Positions 47,570-60,200 of a stretch of DNA of 64,000 bases are shown piece by piece (positions within the stretch are counted from its first letter, which is position 1; each line of letters begins with the position of its first letter). Position numbers and translations under genes: made by a program. Location of the stretch: NCBI RefSeq assembly GCF_020509005.1, contig NC_063018.1:4526001-4590000 (forward strand), written 5' to 3'. Source of the DNA: Fulvia fulva. Lineage: Eukaryota; Ascomycota; Dothideomycetes; Mycosphaerellales; Mycosphaerellaceae. The notes beneath the pieces were generated by a model. That model searched no databases. It was not told where the DNA came from and was given only the letters and a program-made list of their open reading frames with translations.

Positions 47570-48377
47570 ACTAGAGGACATGGTTCTCATTGATACAAGA
47601 CCATCTTGAAGCTCAAGATGTGCTTTGGGTTGTAGATGGAGGCCATCTATTATCAAGCACACCCAGCTCCTCAACACCATCTGAGTCATCAGATCCCTTA
47701 CCTGGACTTGAAGAGTCAAGATACAGTCCAGTTGGGAGGAAAGCAAATAGATGAGACAAGCTGGAGAGATCTGGCTCAAGATGAGGGCAAAGTACAGCAA
47801 GGTTCATGCTGCATATGCAATGACAGTTGTTCAAGAATTGATCAACTTCAGAATGATAGATGGCATGACCATCAGACAGGCCTGGGTCCACCTTGGCAAT
47901 CTTGTAAGAAGGATTGCTGAAGTTGACCCAGCAGAGGCTCACTACAGAGAGCCTACAAGGAAGCTGAAGCATCTGCTTCAAGCCCTGCCTGAGGTGTATC
48001 TTGGGACCAAGAACACTATCCTGGCCTAGCCAGGACTGTCATATGAAGATTGTCTACAACTGCTTGAGTCACATGAATCCAGGCTGGAAGTTGCATCCAA
48101 GGAAACAGCAATGTTTGTAGGAAGAGGTTTCCAGGGCAAGATCACCTGCCATCTCTGTGATGGTGATCATGTGATCAAGGATTGCCCACACCTCTCTGGA
48201 GCCAAGCATGCTGTCAGGAAGGACAAGCTCAACAGAGGAAACACCTCTGTTGCAAAGAGACAATCATCACCACCGAGAACGAGGTCCCCATCCCCAAGCC
48301 TGAGGGACATCCTAGTGGTGATGAAGGACCTTACAAGGAAGAGCCTGTGCAACCCAGGAAGACTTATCAGACCCTGA
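47570..48377 (+). pseudogene. Young Copia gag (UBN2-type with CCHC knuckle), interrupted
   Basis: It begins around W-F-S-L-I-Q-D-H-L-E-A-Q and needs a frame change near 47745 to continue as R-A-K-Y-S-K-V-H-A-A-Y and onward. A TAG at 48027 interrupts T-I-L-A-[stop]-P-G-L-S-Y-E-D, where Trp would fit. A zinc knuckle C-H-L-C-D-G-D-H-V-I-K-D-C (C-x2-C-x3-H-x4-C) lies at about 48150-48190. The frame ends in TGA at 48375-48377. Gag forms the particle and binds element RNA. Confidence 0.8.
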
Positions 48378-48423
48378 GACACCATCAGAGGATGATGAAG
48401 TTGATGAGGTTGCCCATTCAACT

Positions 48424-49340
48424 GTGGAAGCCAAAAGCAAGTACCCCTCCTCAGAGTGGTTGCTTGACTCTTGTGCTTCATCCCATATGACTGACCAGGA
48501 TTCACTTTTCAGGACCCTGAAACCTCTTCAGAAGAGGAAGTGGATCAAGGTTGGGGGTGGCTACCTACATGCCACACATGAGGGGAGTGCAGTGATGGGT
48601 GGTCCTTCTGGGAAGCAGATTGTCTTGAAGAATGTTTTGTTTGTTCCTGGCCTTGGAGTTAGCCTTGTCTCTTGGAATCAGTTCAGCCAACAGTTTGCTG
48701 TCCAACCGCCCAGTTTCACCCTCAAATCCCTTCCTGGAAAACCTGTTGTCCAGACAAAGCTGAGAGGGGGTGTTCCATTCATTCAAAGTGTTTCAGAGCA
48801 GCTTGAAGCTATGCCTCAAGCATATGCCTCTCTATAGGAGCATGACTTGGATCTGTCCAAGTTAGGTACACATTTTGAGTGTGAATTGGAACAGGCTATG
48901 ACTGCCACTGAGTCCCAGGACCAGTGGGAGCTATAGCATAGAAGATGTGCACACCTTAGCAAGGGACTGCTAAGAAACCTGCATAGAGTCACTGACAAGA
49001 AAGATCCCATTCCTGTTCCTTCTGAACACCAGAACTGCAAGGTCTGCTCCCTTGCAGACATGAGGAAGTTCAAAGGACCTGCCACAGAGAGGAAAGGAGA
49101 GAGGCTGGCCCTCATCTCTATTGACATCTGTGGGCCTTTTCAAGGTGCAGTCTCAAGACTTGGCTTCAAGTACTGGCTTGAGATTGTAGACAACTTCTTG
49201 AGGAAGAAGTGGGTAGTCCCTTTGAAGGCTAGGAGTGATGCTCCTACAGCTCTAAAGGAATGGAAGGTTCAGGTAGAGAACAGCTCAAGGTGTTTTCTAT
49301 CTGCAATCCGTAGTGATGGTGCAAGGGAAATTATTTCCTT
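48424..49340 (+). pseudogene. Young Copia protease and N-terminal integrase, truncated by deletion
   Basis: Protease: W-L-L-D-S-C-A-S-S-H-M-T, where the usual D-S-G reads D-S-C. Integrase: zinc-binding H-R-R-C-A-H-L-S ... C-K-V-C-S-L-A, then the first catalytic Asp in S-I-D-I-C-G-P-F and the second in I-R-S-D-G-A-R-E. After this point the sequence jumps to the linker before RT (V-F-V-Q-L-P-Q-P-P), so the segment with the third catalytic residue (Glu) is missing and the frame changes. In-frame TAG codons lie at 48835 and 48934; the latter replaces Trp in E-L-[stop]-H-R-R. Confidence 0.85.
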
Positions 49341-51260
49341 GCTAAAACAGTGTTTGTGCAACTTCCCCAACCTCCAAAAGACATTAGAGAGTACCAGAAG
49401 ATTGGAGTAGAGGGGACTCCAAGAAAAGAAAAGGAAGAGGAACTTGTTCAGGAGGATCAACCTCAACAGCCACCTCAGCTTGCAGGCAACAAGAGGTCAA
49501 GGGGGGATGAAGATGATGGCTCTGCTGAGCATGAAGCCAAGCATCATAGGGCATTGATTGCTCAGATGTTTCATCTTGATCCAACTATGAGCTGGGTTGA
49601 GGAAATCCTGAATGATGTGGAGGGATATGCATTTGCTGCTGTTAGGCAGGCCATAGCCTACCGGCAGGAAGTGCCAATCCCAAAGTCCTATAAGGAGGCA
49701 GTGGGAGACCCCAATTGGGGACATATGTGGAAAGAGGCAATCCAGAAAGAACTTATTGCCTTAGGAAGCAACAACACCTTGGATCCAGTTGTACTACCAA
49801 GGGGTGCAAACCTGGTTACATCTAAGTGGGTTTTTGATGTGAAAAGAATGATCAGTAGAGCCATTGAAGAGTTCAAGGCAAGACTGGTTGTAAGAGGGTT
49901 TTCACAGAAATATGGTGTTGACTTTGAAAAGACCTTTGCACCTACTGTTAGGCATGATACCCTTAGGGTCTTCATGGCTGTAGTATGTGAGAGAGATCTT
50001 GAGATGCACCAGGTGGATGTGAACAATGCTTTCACCGAAAGCAGCCTTCTTGAAGACATCTACATGATCCCACCCCCAGGTGTCGAAATTCCACCAAATA
50101 TGGTCTTCAAGGTCCTTAGAAGCCTGTATGGACTGAAGCAAGCAGCTAGAGATTAGAACAAGCTCTGTGTTGCCAAGCTAGAACAGATTGGATCCACCTA
50201 GTCCCAGGTGGATCCATGCCTACTCATCCACAGAGGAAGAGACATCATGGTCCTCACCTATGTGGATGACATCCCCATTGCAGCTCCAAAGCTGTCAGAT
50301 GTTCAGTGGTTCAAGGCTGAATTTAGAAGAGTGTTCAAGATCAAAGATCCTGGGGAACCTGAGAAGATCCTTGGAATGAGGATTACAAGAAACAGGTCCC
50401 AAGGTACTGTAAAGCTTGATCAAGGACACTACATCCAAACTAACCTTGCCAAGATGGGCATCTCTCCAGAGAAGGCCACACCCACACTCTCACCTATGGA
50501 CAGCTATGAGGATCTGAGACCTTCAGCTACTATGGATGAGAGGTGCAACAAACAGGAGTACCAGAGTTGCAATGGTACCTGGATGTGGCCAATGACAATG
50601 ACAAGGCCAGACCTTGCTTTCCCCCTTGGAAGAATCAGCTCATATGTTGCTGACCCTTCAAAGCAACATCTTAGAGCCTTGAAGAAACTCTCCAGATATC
50701 TGAGATCATACCCAGACCTGGGCTTGATGTACAGAAGAGGAGGAGGTATTCTCCAGGGATACTCAGATTCTGATTATGCCATAGACAAGGCAGACAGAGT
50801 CTCAATCCTTGGACATGTGTGGTTCCTTTGTGGATCACCTGTGTCCTGGATGAGTAGGAAGCAGAAGTCTGTTACCACATCAACAATGGAGGCTGAGTTC
50901 ATGGCCATGAATGCAGCAGCTAAGTAGTCACAGTTTCTTGCTGCAGTCCTTAGAGAGATGAGGTGTCCTGACCTGGTTGGAGAGTGTTCATTCCAACCTA
51001 GGATGAAGGCAAGCAGTACTGTTGATGAGCTGAGACCCGTGAAGCTTATGGGTGACAACCAAGCAGCTTTGACCTTTGTCAAAAATGCCCATGTCCATGA
51101 CAGGTCAAAGCATATTGATGTGGCATACTACTATGTTAGGAATCTCTAGTGGCAAAAGAAGATTGCAGTGGATTACTGCCACACAAAGGACATAGTTGCT
51201 GATGGGCTGACTAAGCCCCTCAATGGCCAGCAGTTTCAAAACTTTGTGAGGCAGCTCTAG
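49341..51260 (+). pseudogene. Young Copia reverse transcriptase and RNase H
   Basis: One frame from 49350 to beyond 51149, interrupted only by TAG at 50154, 50199, 50925 and 51147. RT blocks: S-K-W-V-F-D-V-K, A-R-L-V-V-R-G-F, Q-V-D-V-N-N-A-F, L-Y-G-L-K-Q-A-A-R-D, and the catalytic Y-V-D-D-I-P-I at about 50260. RNase H: Y-S-D-S-D-Y-A, S-R-K-Q-K-S-V-T-T-S-T-M-E-A-E, S-K-H-I-D-V. The stops sit where Trp (R-D-[W]-N-K) or Gln (T-[Q]-S-Q-V-D-P) is expected. Apart from them the domain is well preserved. Confidence 0.9.
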
Positions 51261-51303
51261 CTTGTATAAGGGATTGTTTGAGACCTTCTGACCTGAGTGG
51301 GAG

Positions 51304-51521
51304 TGTTGAGAATATGCAGGTCATAGGGTCAACATTGAGTGCTTAGGGGGATTAGTAATCAGGGCTTGCTAGTCAAGTCCTGAGTACAGCTGTCCCTCCT
51401 GAAACACCTACACCAACACCGGCGATACTGTATGTAGATACACGCTATCCCATTGGGTCCTTCTTCGTCTTTTGTGTGATCCGCCGTCTTCCACTGCTGC
51501 GCAACTCGTACCTGTTTAACA
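51304..51521 (+). repeat. Young Copia 3' LTR
   Basis: Same length and sequence as the 5' LTR; preceded by CTGAGTGGGAG as a short purine-rich tract. Confidence 0.97.
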
Positions 51522-54361
51522 ATACTCTATACCTAGACTGGCTTGTCGCTCTATAGGCAATGTTCCTTATAGTACTCCAAGTCGAGGGTTATTATACTAG
51601 AGGCAAAGTAGATGCCTAGCTAATGTTTATTATACTAAGGTCTACCTAGTACTATATTATATTCTAGATAAGTAACCTAGAACGTTCTCGTTTCTCTATA
51701 GCTATTACTAAGCGTGAATTCTATAGTTATATAGTGTTCGATCATTTCCGTAGCTATAGATCTATTAGCTAATCCGAGTACTAATAGGTTATTAAGCTTA
51801 GTTAAGGGCAGGTTATGTTTACGCGTATAAGAAGAGTTAATATAATCTAAGTTAGCACCGTTATTAAAGAAAGTCAATATATATTGCCTATTAGCTACGC
51901 CCGGTATTACTAGGTATAAGCTAATAACTAGGTTATGTTCTATTTCTACTATCCTAAGAACATATAATAATAGATTAAGTCCTTCTAGTAGAGGCTCTAC
52001 TAGTAGTACTTCTCTTAATTCTTTATATAACTGTTCTTATTTATATCTACTTGCTTCTACGCTTAAGTAGTAGACTACGTATTTCCCGCCGGTAATTCGA
52101 CGACGTTAGTACCGCTAGCGTTAGTACCTAGACGTGCCGGCATTTCGTACTCGAAGAGCTCGTAGGTACGCTATTATAAGCGGTGACCGGGCTTACGGCA
52201 CTTCTTATAGAGGCTCTCGCGTATATAGCGAGTATTCTCGGCTTCGTCTAAGGTCTTACCGAGACTACTCTTAAAGGGCTTAGGACGGGTCGACTAGGCC
52301 TTACGAGGTAGCTTACCGGGAGCTACGCCTACTAGCTTATCGTCCTTGTCCTTACCGTCCTTCTTATTATTCTTAGGCTTCTTATTACGGGGGTAGAGGC
52401 TGTCTAAGATCTTAAAGTCTTTATTAGCTTAATAAAGGTTATCGACTTCTCGCTAAGAGAGGTTAGCCGATACGTTAGATACTTATTAAGGTAGTAGACT
52501 ATTAGCTTACGTTATAGGTAGTCTATCGCGTCTTTACCCTTTAGGCCTAGGATATTTACGTTCTAGCGTTACTTCGGGTAGAAGGACTAGAAGGTGTCCG
52601 AAGGACTAGAAGGTGTCCTTACCGTCTATCTTTAGAGAGTATATACGCTCGCGGGCTCGGCCGATAGGGTTACGGTCACTATAGCGATTAGCGAGCTCTT
52701 AAATTAGGTCGTTAATACCCTTATATAACTTCTTATTACTCGTAAGGACGCTAGAGATAGTAGGAATCTTAGGTCTGACTAACTCCTACGCGTTGCTAGG
52801 AGAGGTAAGGAGGTTATAGATAAACTTTAATACTACCTTCTTATTACGGAAGACTATATAGTCGACGATAGTCTCTAACTCTAAGAGGAACTTCTTAAGG
52901 GAGGGTCCTAATAGCTTACTATCGATAGTACCGATAAACTTCTCGGGCTTATTAATACCGCGCTAAGTCTTAAAGGGCTAGCTAAGTTCGGTATTGTACT
53001 TGACTAGAGACTTAAAGTCGTATACCTACTTCTTCTTCTTAGAAGAGCGGCAATAAGTACGGGCATCGCTATCCGACTCCGAGTCTTCCTCTAACTCTAA
53101 ACCTTCGAATAACGGGTCCAAGCTGTCATTATCTATCTTACGAGAGTGTTTCTTACCCTTCTTAGTTACTCGTCTACCTGCCGCCTTATTATCCTTACCT
53201 CTTAAAGAGTCTCGACCGTTCTATAGTACGCGGCGTTATAACATTACGCGTGATAGCGACGAGCGTACCCTAGACCTACTACGATCCTCGAGTTACTTCT
53301 TAAGCTCGTCGACCTAGTTTTACTAGGATTAATTCAGCTCCTAGATGTCCTTCTAGTAGGTTTAAGCCTCTGTCTTGTATATATCGAGGTCTAATTCAAG
53401 TGCCCTAATCTTAGAGTCGTTATTATTAAGCTATTATAGTACTTCCTTAGCTTACTTCTTTAGAGACTTGTTTTATACTACGAGTACGGCGCTAGAGGAG
53501 GGTTTAGGTTAAGCCTTTAGGTTGTCGAGTTCCTACTAGACCGTAACAAGCTACTACTTAGCCTAATTCATCTCTACTCGTACTATACCTAAGTCCTTCT
53601 AAAATATATTACGGTACTTAGTAGCTTCCTCCTTCTTAGTCTTCTATATATCGCGGTCCTTAACTAATACGTTATACTCGTTACGTATCCTCTGTTCGTA
53701 GCTCTTCTATTTCCCGAGTTCCTACCCTACCTTACCTAGTTATTTATAAAGGATAGTAGCTATCTATATTATGTTCCTATACTCTTATACGGCGCGGCGT
53801 AGGATAAAGTAAATAGCCGCTACTGTCTCGGGATCTTATATTAGCCTAACGAGCTAGTTAGCATCGAGTTAGAGGAAGTTATTAACTAGGATACGGAGGG
53901 TTTTCGCGACTTGTTATATTTCTTCTCCTTCGCCTTCCTCGGTCGCGCCGTCGTTATCGTAGTCGACTACCGCTATAGCTATACCGTTAACTTCTTAAAT
54001 CTCGTCGTCGGTAAGGAGGTCGTATAAGTTGAACTTAGTAGGTAGGTAGGTAACTAGGCGCTATAAGTTCTCGAGTCTCTACTAGATAGCGTCGTCGGTA
54101 GGCTACTACTATTCTTAAGTTTATCCTTAAGTCTATATATTAAATATAGACTCGCGCCGTACTACTAGGCGTATAGCTAGTAGCGAGCCTCGCTATCCTT
54201 AGGGTCGTACTATATTAGGTGCTACTTAGCCTAAGGTAGTCTCTTATACTACGTCGTACTCTTCTATTGTACGCCGCGATTTCTTATCGCGGTTATTAAT
54301 AATCTACGCTCTTATAGATCCCGTCGTAGCTCTTCTACGTATATAGAGACCTAGCTAAGTG

Positions 54362-54517
54362 TAACGGTTTATAATTGTGTTAATATAAAGTAGCTAGGTA
54401 CGTAGGAAAGAGGAGCGTAAGGTACGCCGAGGTTATATATAGCCGAGGCGCGCTAGTGACGCGTGGTCACGTGACCTATATACTAGCTAAATATTCACTA
54501 GGCCTAGGGCCGTAACA
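54362..54517 (-). repeat. Gypsy C right (5') LTR
   Basis: 156 bp ending CCGTAACA. Differences from the left LTR are mostly C/T or G/A changes. It contains GGTCACGTGACC. Confidence 0.9.
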
Positions 54518-54649
54518 ACTACTACTATAAATACTCGGAGAGTACTATATCTTATAGTAGGTATAAAGGTCTCTTCGAAGTCAACCCTATATTTCTATAA
54601 AAATCCTCTTATAACTAGTCTTCCCTCAAACTTCTTAATAGCTCTACTA

Positions 54650-56515
54650 ACGTACTTTACTACCGAGCGGGCTATACTACCGAGCGGGCCACTTTTACTA
54701 AGAACTATACTACTTCTACTTTGATTACGACGGTATCTTAACACGACGACATCCTATAGAATCGTTACTAGGAGGACAATTCCTCTTTAGATTCTTTGCT
54801 ATCTAGTAAGTCTACTTGATAGGTACGTACGTTATACCCCGACTCGCTATATCGCTTATAGCGTCGTAGCCTTAGTACTAGCCGAATACTATCTAGCGAC
54901 TCTCTACTTACTTCCTACCTCCTAGTATCCTCTAGAGGTATTAATTACGACGCCTTATCGAAGGTTAGAGACCCTCTAGACTGAATATACTTGCGCTTTC
55001 GTGCTTTTCGCTATATAAGGGCCTCGTTAGACTTACGTAGCTTACTAATCTCGCTTCGTATAAGAGCTATCTAATACGCTATCTCTCTACTCCCTTTTAT
55101 AAGCTAATGTACCCCTTCCTATAACGAGTTTAGCGATAAACCTGCCCGGGCACGCATTTTGTTCGTTACTAGTGTCGATTAAGAGTCGAATTCTTTTGTA
55201 GTTCGTAGTGTCTTCGACTCCTAAGGGGTAGAGTCCGGAGCTAGAGGGGTTAGCGTACGTAGCTTAATATTAAGCTTATCTATTACTACCTATAGATTAA
55301 ATAGAACTGAACTAGGGCCTCTAAAGCTCGATAGGATGTTCTCCTGTCTAAATATAGCGTTATAGGCTGCCCGGAAGGCGCGTAGGAACTCTACTTTATC
55401 GATATAAGTAATACGCTAGCGTACTAAGCCCGAGAGCTAAGTACCGTATACCTTCTTTAAAGGCGAATAGCAACCTACATCTAATAGCTAGAGTAAGTAC
55501 GAGGCGTACGATGGTATATATAGGGCCAAGATCTTGTATTTCTTATATAGATTCTAGAATGCCTTCGAGTTATAGCTCTCGTAGCTATTGATAATAAGTA
55601 GTCTCTATACCCTAGTCGTACGAGCTATAGTATACTTCTAGGAATGCTCTAGCTACCGTATACCGAACTTATTGTTAGTCTAGCCGTTCTCTATTAGCCC
55701 GATTGTCTAGTCTAGACCCAAGTTGCCGTCTTAGTACTAGATACTAATATGCTGTTTGCCTATAAGGCTAACGTAGGGTAGGAGCGCTATTCCGTCTATA
55801 TAGATAGTCTTAATCACTATTATCTATTCTCTATTACCCTGTTGAACGACCTTTCTCTTTCTACTACGCCTTTCTAAACCCGTAACGACGCTCTAAGACG
55901 TAATAACACCTATTATAAACCCTGTCTCGTCGAAGTTATAGGTGTCCTAGTTAAGGATGCTATACTTCTCCTTTATATTACGTATAAGTAAGAACTACTT
56001 CTCGATAACGTCTAGATCTTCTATTAGGGCTCGCTAACGATCGTATCTACGTGTTATACGAACCTTTAGCTCACGATGCCGCCTAATAAACCTGTCTGTC
56101 TAATTAAGACTAGCGGGCTTAAGACCCTTCTCTTATAGTAATAAATCGGCTATTACTCGTATACTAGCCTTAAATAGCGGGAAACCTCTAAGATCTAGCT
56201 CGAGTATATACTCAAGTATTACCCTCTCTTCTAGCTCTATAAGCTTCTTCAAATTAGGCTCGTAGTCACCCAGAGGAGGTCGTCTATTCAATCGATACCC
56301 TAGTATAGTTCGAGACGCGTCGTATACCTTTATAGTAAGTCGATTCGTAATTGTCGCGTCGCGTTTCGTAGCCTAGATAGCTAAGGTCAGTTTGACCTCG
56401 TTTAAAGACAATACACGCTATAATAGTAGTTATATAGCTATATCTATAGAAGTGGTATAGTTCTTAGCAAAAGTAGCCCGCTCGGTAGTATAGCCCGCTT
56501 GGTAGTGAAGCACGT
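54650..56515 (-). mobile_element. Fot1/Pogo-type DNA transposon, full length, RIP-mutated
   Basis: 1866 bp, bounded by TA (54648-54649 and 56516-56517), with terminal inverted repeats of about 70 bp starting ACGTACTTTACT / ACGTGCTTCACT. Each TIR contains two CCGAGCGGGC-type units in tandem. On the minus strand, reading through stops, the DDE_1 transposase is clear: N-W-D-T-Y-N-F-D-E-T-G-F (about 55940), R-E-W-I-T-V-I, I-E-N-G-W-T-N, and L-L-I-I-N-S-Y-E-S-Y (second Asp position now Asn). The size matches Fot1-class elements. It is inserted in the RT region of the old Copia. Confidence 0.88.
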
Positions 56516-56634
56516 TAATCATTCTTTTTATATTAAAGACCTACCTAGAAGTCATTAGATTCGTACCCTTTGGCGGTATAACTGCTTCCTAGGTATTGTT
56601 ACTTACTAAGGCAATAAGTTCGTTCTCGATTACC

Positions 56635-56818
56635 TATAAGGGCGCGCGTACCATAGGGTCCGAATGAGATAGTTGTTGTTCTACGAAGCTACGAAAGAGG
56701 AGCGCGAGGCGCGGCGAAGTTATAAAGCAAAGCCAAGCCGCGCTAACCCGATGCAGAAGGTCCGCGGTTCAGCCGGGCCGACGCAGCTACAGTGAGGGGT
56801 CGCGGGCTGCCCGTGACA
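56635..56818 (-). repeat. Gypsy A' left (3') LTR
   Basis: 184 bp, TATAAGGGCGCGCG to CCCGTGACA. Confidence 0.95.
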
Positions 56819-57289
56819 GTACCCCCCCTCCAAAAACACGCCTCAGTCCTCTGAGCGTTATTCACCTTATAAGGCCACTTGCCTGTCGAGCTCCATAATC
56901 GCGCGAACGCCGAATCATCCTCTAGTGCCCTGTCGTCATCCGATAACATCGCATTCGCTCTATTAAGACCATCCTCGACCGGCTTCCTTCGAGAAACATG
57001 TTGCCTAGTTAGCTAGCTTGCCCTAGATCTAAGTCTGTCTTCGGCTCGCACTCGCGTATGATCCTTATGACCAAAGTTGGGTATCATTGCAGGCTCTGTA
57101 GGCTCTACTCGAGTATCGAATATGTGCGGAGCAGATTCTATTAGAGGTAAGGCTCGAGGCGACTCATTCGTGACGGTGTCTTTCGGAATGACCCTGATCG
57201 AGTTAAGCCCGAGTATCTTAGTGGCTAGTAGGGACCAGTCAGATGGAGCTACGAAGCCTATAGGCGTAGACAACTCCGGCCGGTTATAG

Positions 57290-60200
57290 TGAAAGTCTGC
57301 AACAGCGGCGGCTACGTGTTCAAGCATGTCCTCTGCAGGTTGCTAGGTCTTACTATCCTCCTCGTTCTGATATCCAGCCCATTTCACCTTGTACTATGTA
57401 TCTACTTTGCGCTTATGCCCCTTCTTCACCTTGCCTGCCCGCTTACGGGTGTACATGTCAAGGATCTTTTCCACCTCGTACATGTGCGTAGGTACTGCCA
57501 CTACATCGGCTGCTATATTAGCCTCGGTAGTGTCAGGTTCGATAGTTATCGGTGGTAGCGGCGCCAGATGCTGCCCTTCAAGTAGTAGGAAATCGGGGTG
57601 GTCGGCTCGTTGTAGTAGTGAGGTGTGGAAGCAGTTATTAAGTCCTACTAGAGCGTCTAATAGTTTTAGTCGATAAGAGAGTCTGGCCGGCATAACTTCC
57701 GTGATCTGGTAAGGGCCGGCATATCTCCTATCCAGCTTCTTAGATGGTCGAGTCGTGCGGATGTTCTTGGTGCTAAGATACACCCAATCACCCACCTTGT
57801 AGTCTGGAGGAATGCTTCGGTAGCGGTTTGCTGCCTCTGCTTAGAGAGCTTATGACATTCGTATATTCTCTTGAAGGTGTTTATGAAGCTCGCAAATTCG
57901 ACGCACAAAGGTTTCTGCTGATCGCGCGTCCAGTCGCTAGAGAGTAGTCAGTCCTCCCTCCTTTCTAGCGTTCAGGTCAACTCGCTCTATAAACTCAGGG
58001 TTGTATCCTAAGGTGGCGTAGAACGGCGACACACCAGTAGTCTTAGACAGGTGATTGTTGATCGCGAACTAAGCAAGGCACAGCCATTCTGCCTAGTCAT
58101 CCTGTGCCTCGTTAGTGAACATACGGAGATACTGTTCCATCGCCTGGTTAGTGCGTTCTGACTGTCTATCAGTTTCTAGGTGATACGAAGAACTTAGCTT
58201 ACGATTTGTACGGAGCATCTTGCAGAGTTTCTTCTAGAAGGTAGCAACCCACTGCTTGCTACGGTCTGATGTAATAGTGTCAGGAAACCCGCGCCGACAG
58301 AACACATGTTTAAGGAAAAGCCTTGCCGCATTCTGTGCTGTCATTGCGCCAATAGGGATCAGCTCGACTTCCTTAGTAAGCCTGTTAGTGACGGTCATAA
58401 TGTTGTTGTAGACCATGCCGTTAAGAGTACTGTCTAGGAGTCCGACAACGAAGTCGACTGCAATGTGTTTCTAAGGCCGATCTGGAACAGGAAGTGGCTA
58501 TAGTAATCCTAGTGGCTAGGAGTGCAGAGATTTTGTTGTACGGCAGGTGCGGCAATTCGCGGTGTATCTACGCACGGATCTCGCTAATCTAGGCCAGTAG
58601 AATTCACGTGCTACGAGTTCATAAGTGCGAGCTCGTCCTAGATAGCCTACTGCTAGAGCGTTATGGTTTATCTTGATTATCCTAGTCTGTAAAGCTTGGT
58701 CATTTGGTACCTATAAGCTCTAGCCGTCGTATTGGTTTCGAACATATAGCAGGTCGCTATCCACTTTGTAGTGTGCTAGGTGAATCTTCGCTCTCTGTAG
58801 CAGTGTAGGAGTGCGGTCTTTCTACAGGTCCTTAATCGCGGGCTTAAGCTCGTTATCGGTTACGTACGCCGTCGACATTCGATACTCGAGTTCGGCTTCC
58901 CGCTGACTTTCACGCGTCGCCGGTTGTTCAGTAGGCGCATCTCGTTCTATAGGCATAAACTCTTTAGCTTCAGGGTTTAGCGGTACTGGTTCCTCTTCTT
59001 CCGGCGCATCTTCTACTATTGCCTGTAGTGAGGCGATCTTAAGGAATCGCTTAGGAGGCAGCAATGTCTGATACTAATGCTGGTTCCGAGGGTCGTCCAC
59101 CCCCTACGGAAGGTCCTGGCTGCGTCTCGTCAGGCTGTCTGGCTTTGTACCTTGAAGTCCTAGACGGTATATTATCTTGAAGTTGAACTGTGACAAGAAC
59201 TCAGCCCAACGCGCTTGTCGCCGATTTAGCTACTTTGTCGTCATGAAGTATTCCAGGTTCTTGTGGTCGGTGTAAATCTTGACTGGCTGTGAGTCCTCAT
59301 CATCTGCCTCGTAGGCGAGCTCGGGTCTCTATTCCTCAAAAGCCTTGATAATAGCTAACAGTTCCTTATCATAGATTTTATAATTGCACTCCTGTGGACT
59401 CAACTTCTTCGAGTAGAAGGCCATAGGATGTAGCACACCATTCTCGTCATACTGCGAAAGCACGCCGGCGTTCACAAAATCTGAAGAATCTGTCTCTATT
59501 ACTGTTTCCCTGCCTAGCACGTAATGTGCGAGCATGCCGGCTTTGCTGAACGTAGCTTTCAAATTATCAAAGGCTCGTTAGCAATCTAGTGACTATTGAA
59601 TCCTTCTGTTCTTGTGATTGCTTGGTCCGTCCGACTTGGTCAGGTTTGTGAGAGGAGTAGCTATGCGCGAAAATGCTTCGATGAATCGCCTATAGAAGTT
59701 GGCAAATCCAAGGAAGGCCTGGACATTCTTTAGGTTCTTAGGAGCTTCCTATGTCTAAATACATTCGAGTTTCTCGGGGTCCATCTCGATGCCGTCAGGG
59801 GTTATGATTAGCCCAAGATACTTCACCTTCTGTTGGTGGAATTCGCTTTTGTCGATGTCCACTATAAGTCCTGCATCGCGTAGCTTGGTGAGAACCTTCC
59901 GCACGTGTTCAATGTGCTCCTCCAAGGTGTTACTGAAGATAAGTACGTCATCCAGGTAGGCCGACACAAAGTCGTCTAGGTGTTCTTGTAAGACCTTATT
60001 AATGTATAATTAGAACGATGCTGGTCCGTTACACAAGCCGAATGGCAACACTAGACACTCGTAGATGCCGTATCGTGTCGCAAACGCTATCAACCACTCG
60101 TGCCCTTCAGCTATCCGTAACTTGTTGAAGGCTGCTACAATGTCTAGCTTTATGAAGTACTTCTTGCCGTGTATACGGTTAAGCGTCTCTTGTATCAAGG

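Larger units (their letters stand above)
46793..51521 (+). mobile_element. Young Copia element with identical LTRs, defective
   Basis: 218-bp LTRs lie at 46793-47010 and 51304-51521, which I read as identical, flanked by a perfect target duplication ATACT (46788-46792 and 51522-51526). Gene order is gag, protease, integrase, RT, RNase H, which defines Ty1/copia. Base composition is normal, with CA and TG abundant, in sharp contrast to the surrounding Gypsy C. The element is nevertheless defective: seven in-frame TAG codons, a gag frameshift and an internal deletion in integrase. It is the reference for reading the old Copia. Confidence 0.95.
42302..54517 (-). mobile_element. Gypsy element C, RIP-mutated, carrying the young Copia
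   Basis: LTRs of 156 bp lie at 42302-42457 and 54362-54517, with the complement of a polypurine tract next to the left one (42458-42469). Without the 4.7-kb Copia the element is about 7.5 kb. Order on the minus strand: gag about 54300-52100; protease region about 51877-51600 (N-N-G-A-N-L-D-Y-I-N); then RT about 46500-45300, RNase H about 45200-44850, and integrase about 44560-43400 with an H2C2-type zinc region (A-G-H-L-G-K-T-T-T-S-R). The two longest remaining ORFs (51877-51677 and 44563-44336) are fragments. The young Copia sits between protease and RT. I could not match a 5-bp target duplication, although both flanks are consecutive parts of the old Copia RT. Confidence 0.88.

Noticed and set aside
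46793..51521. UAG readthrough or stop-codon reassignment because all Copia stops are TAG
   Set aside because: The nuclear genes in this window use TAG as a normal terminator (for example the biotin ligase at 428-430), and TAG is the expected RIP product of CAG and TGG.
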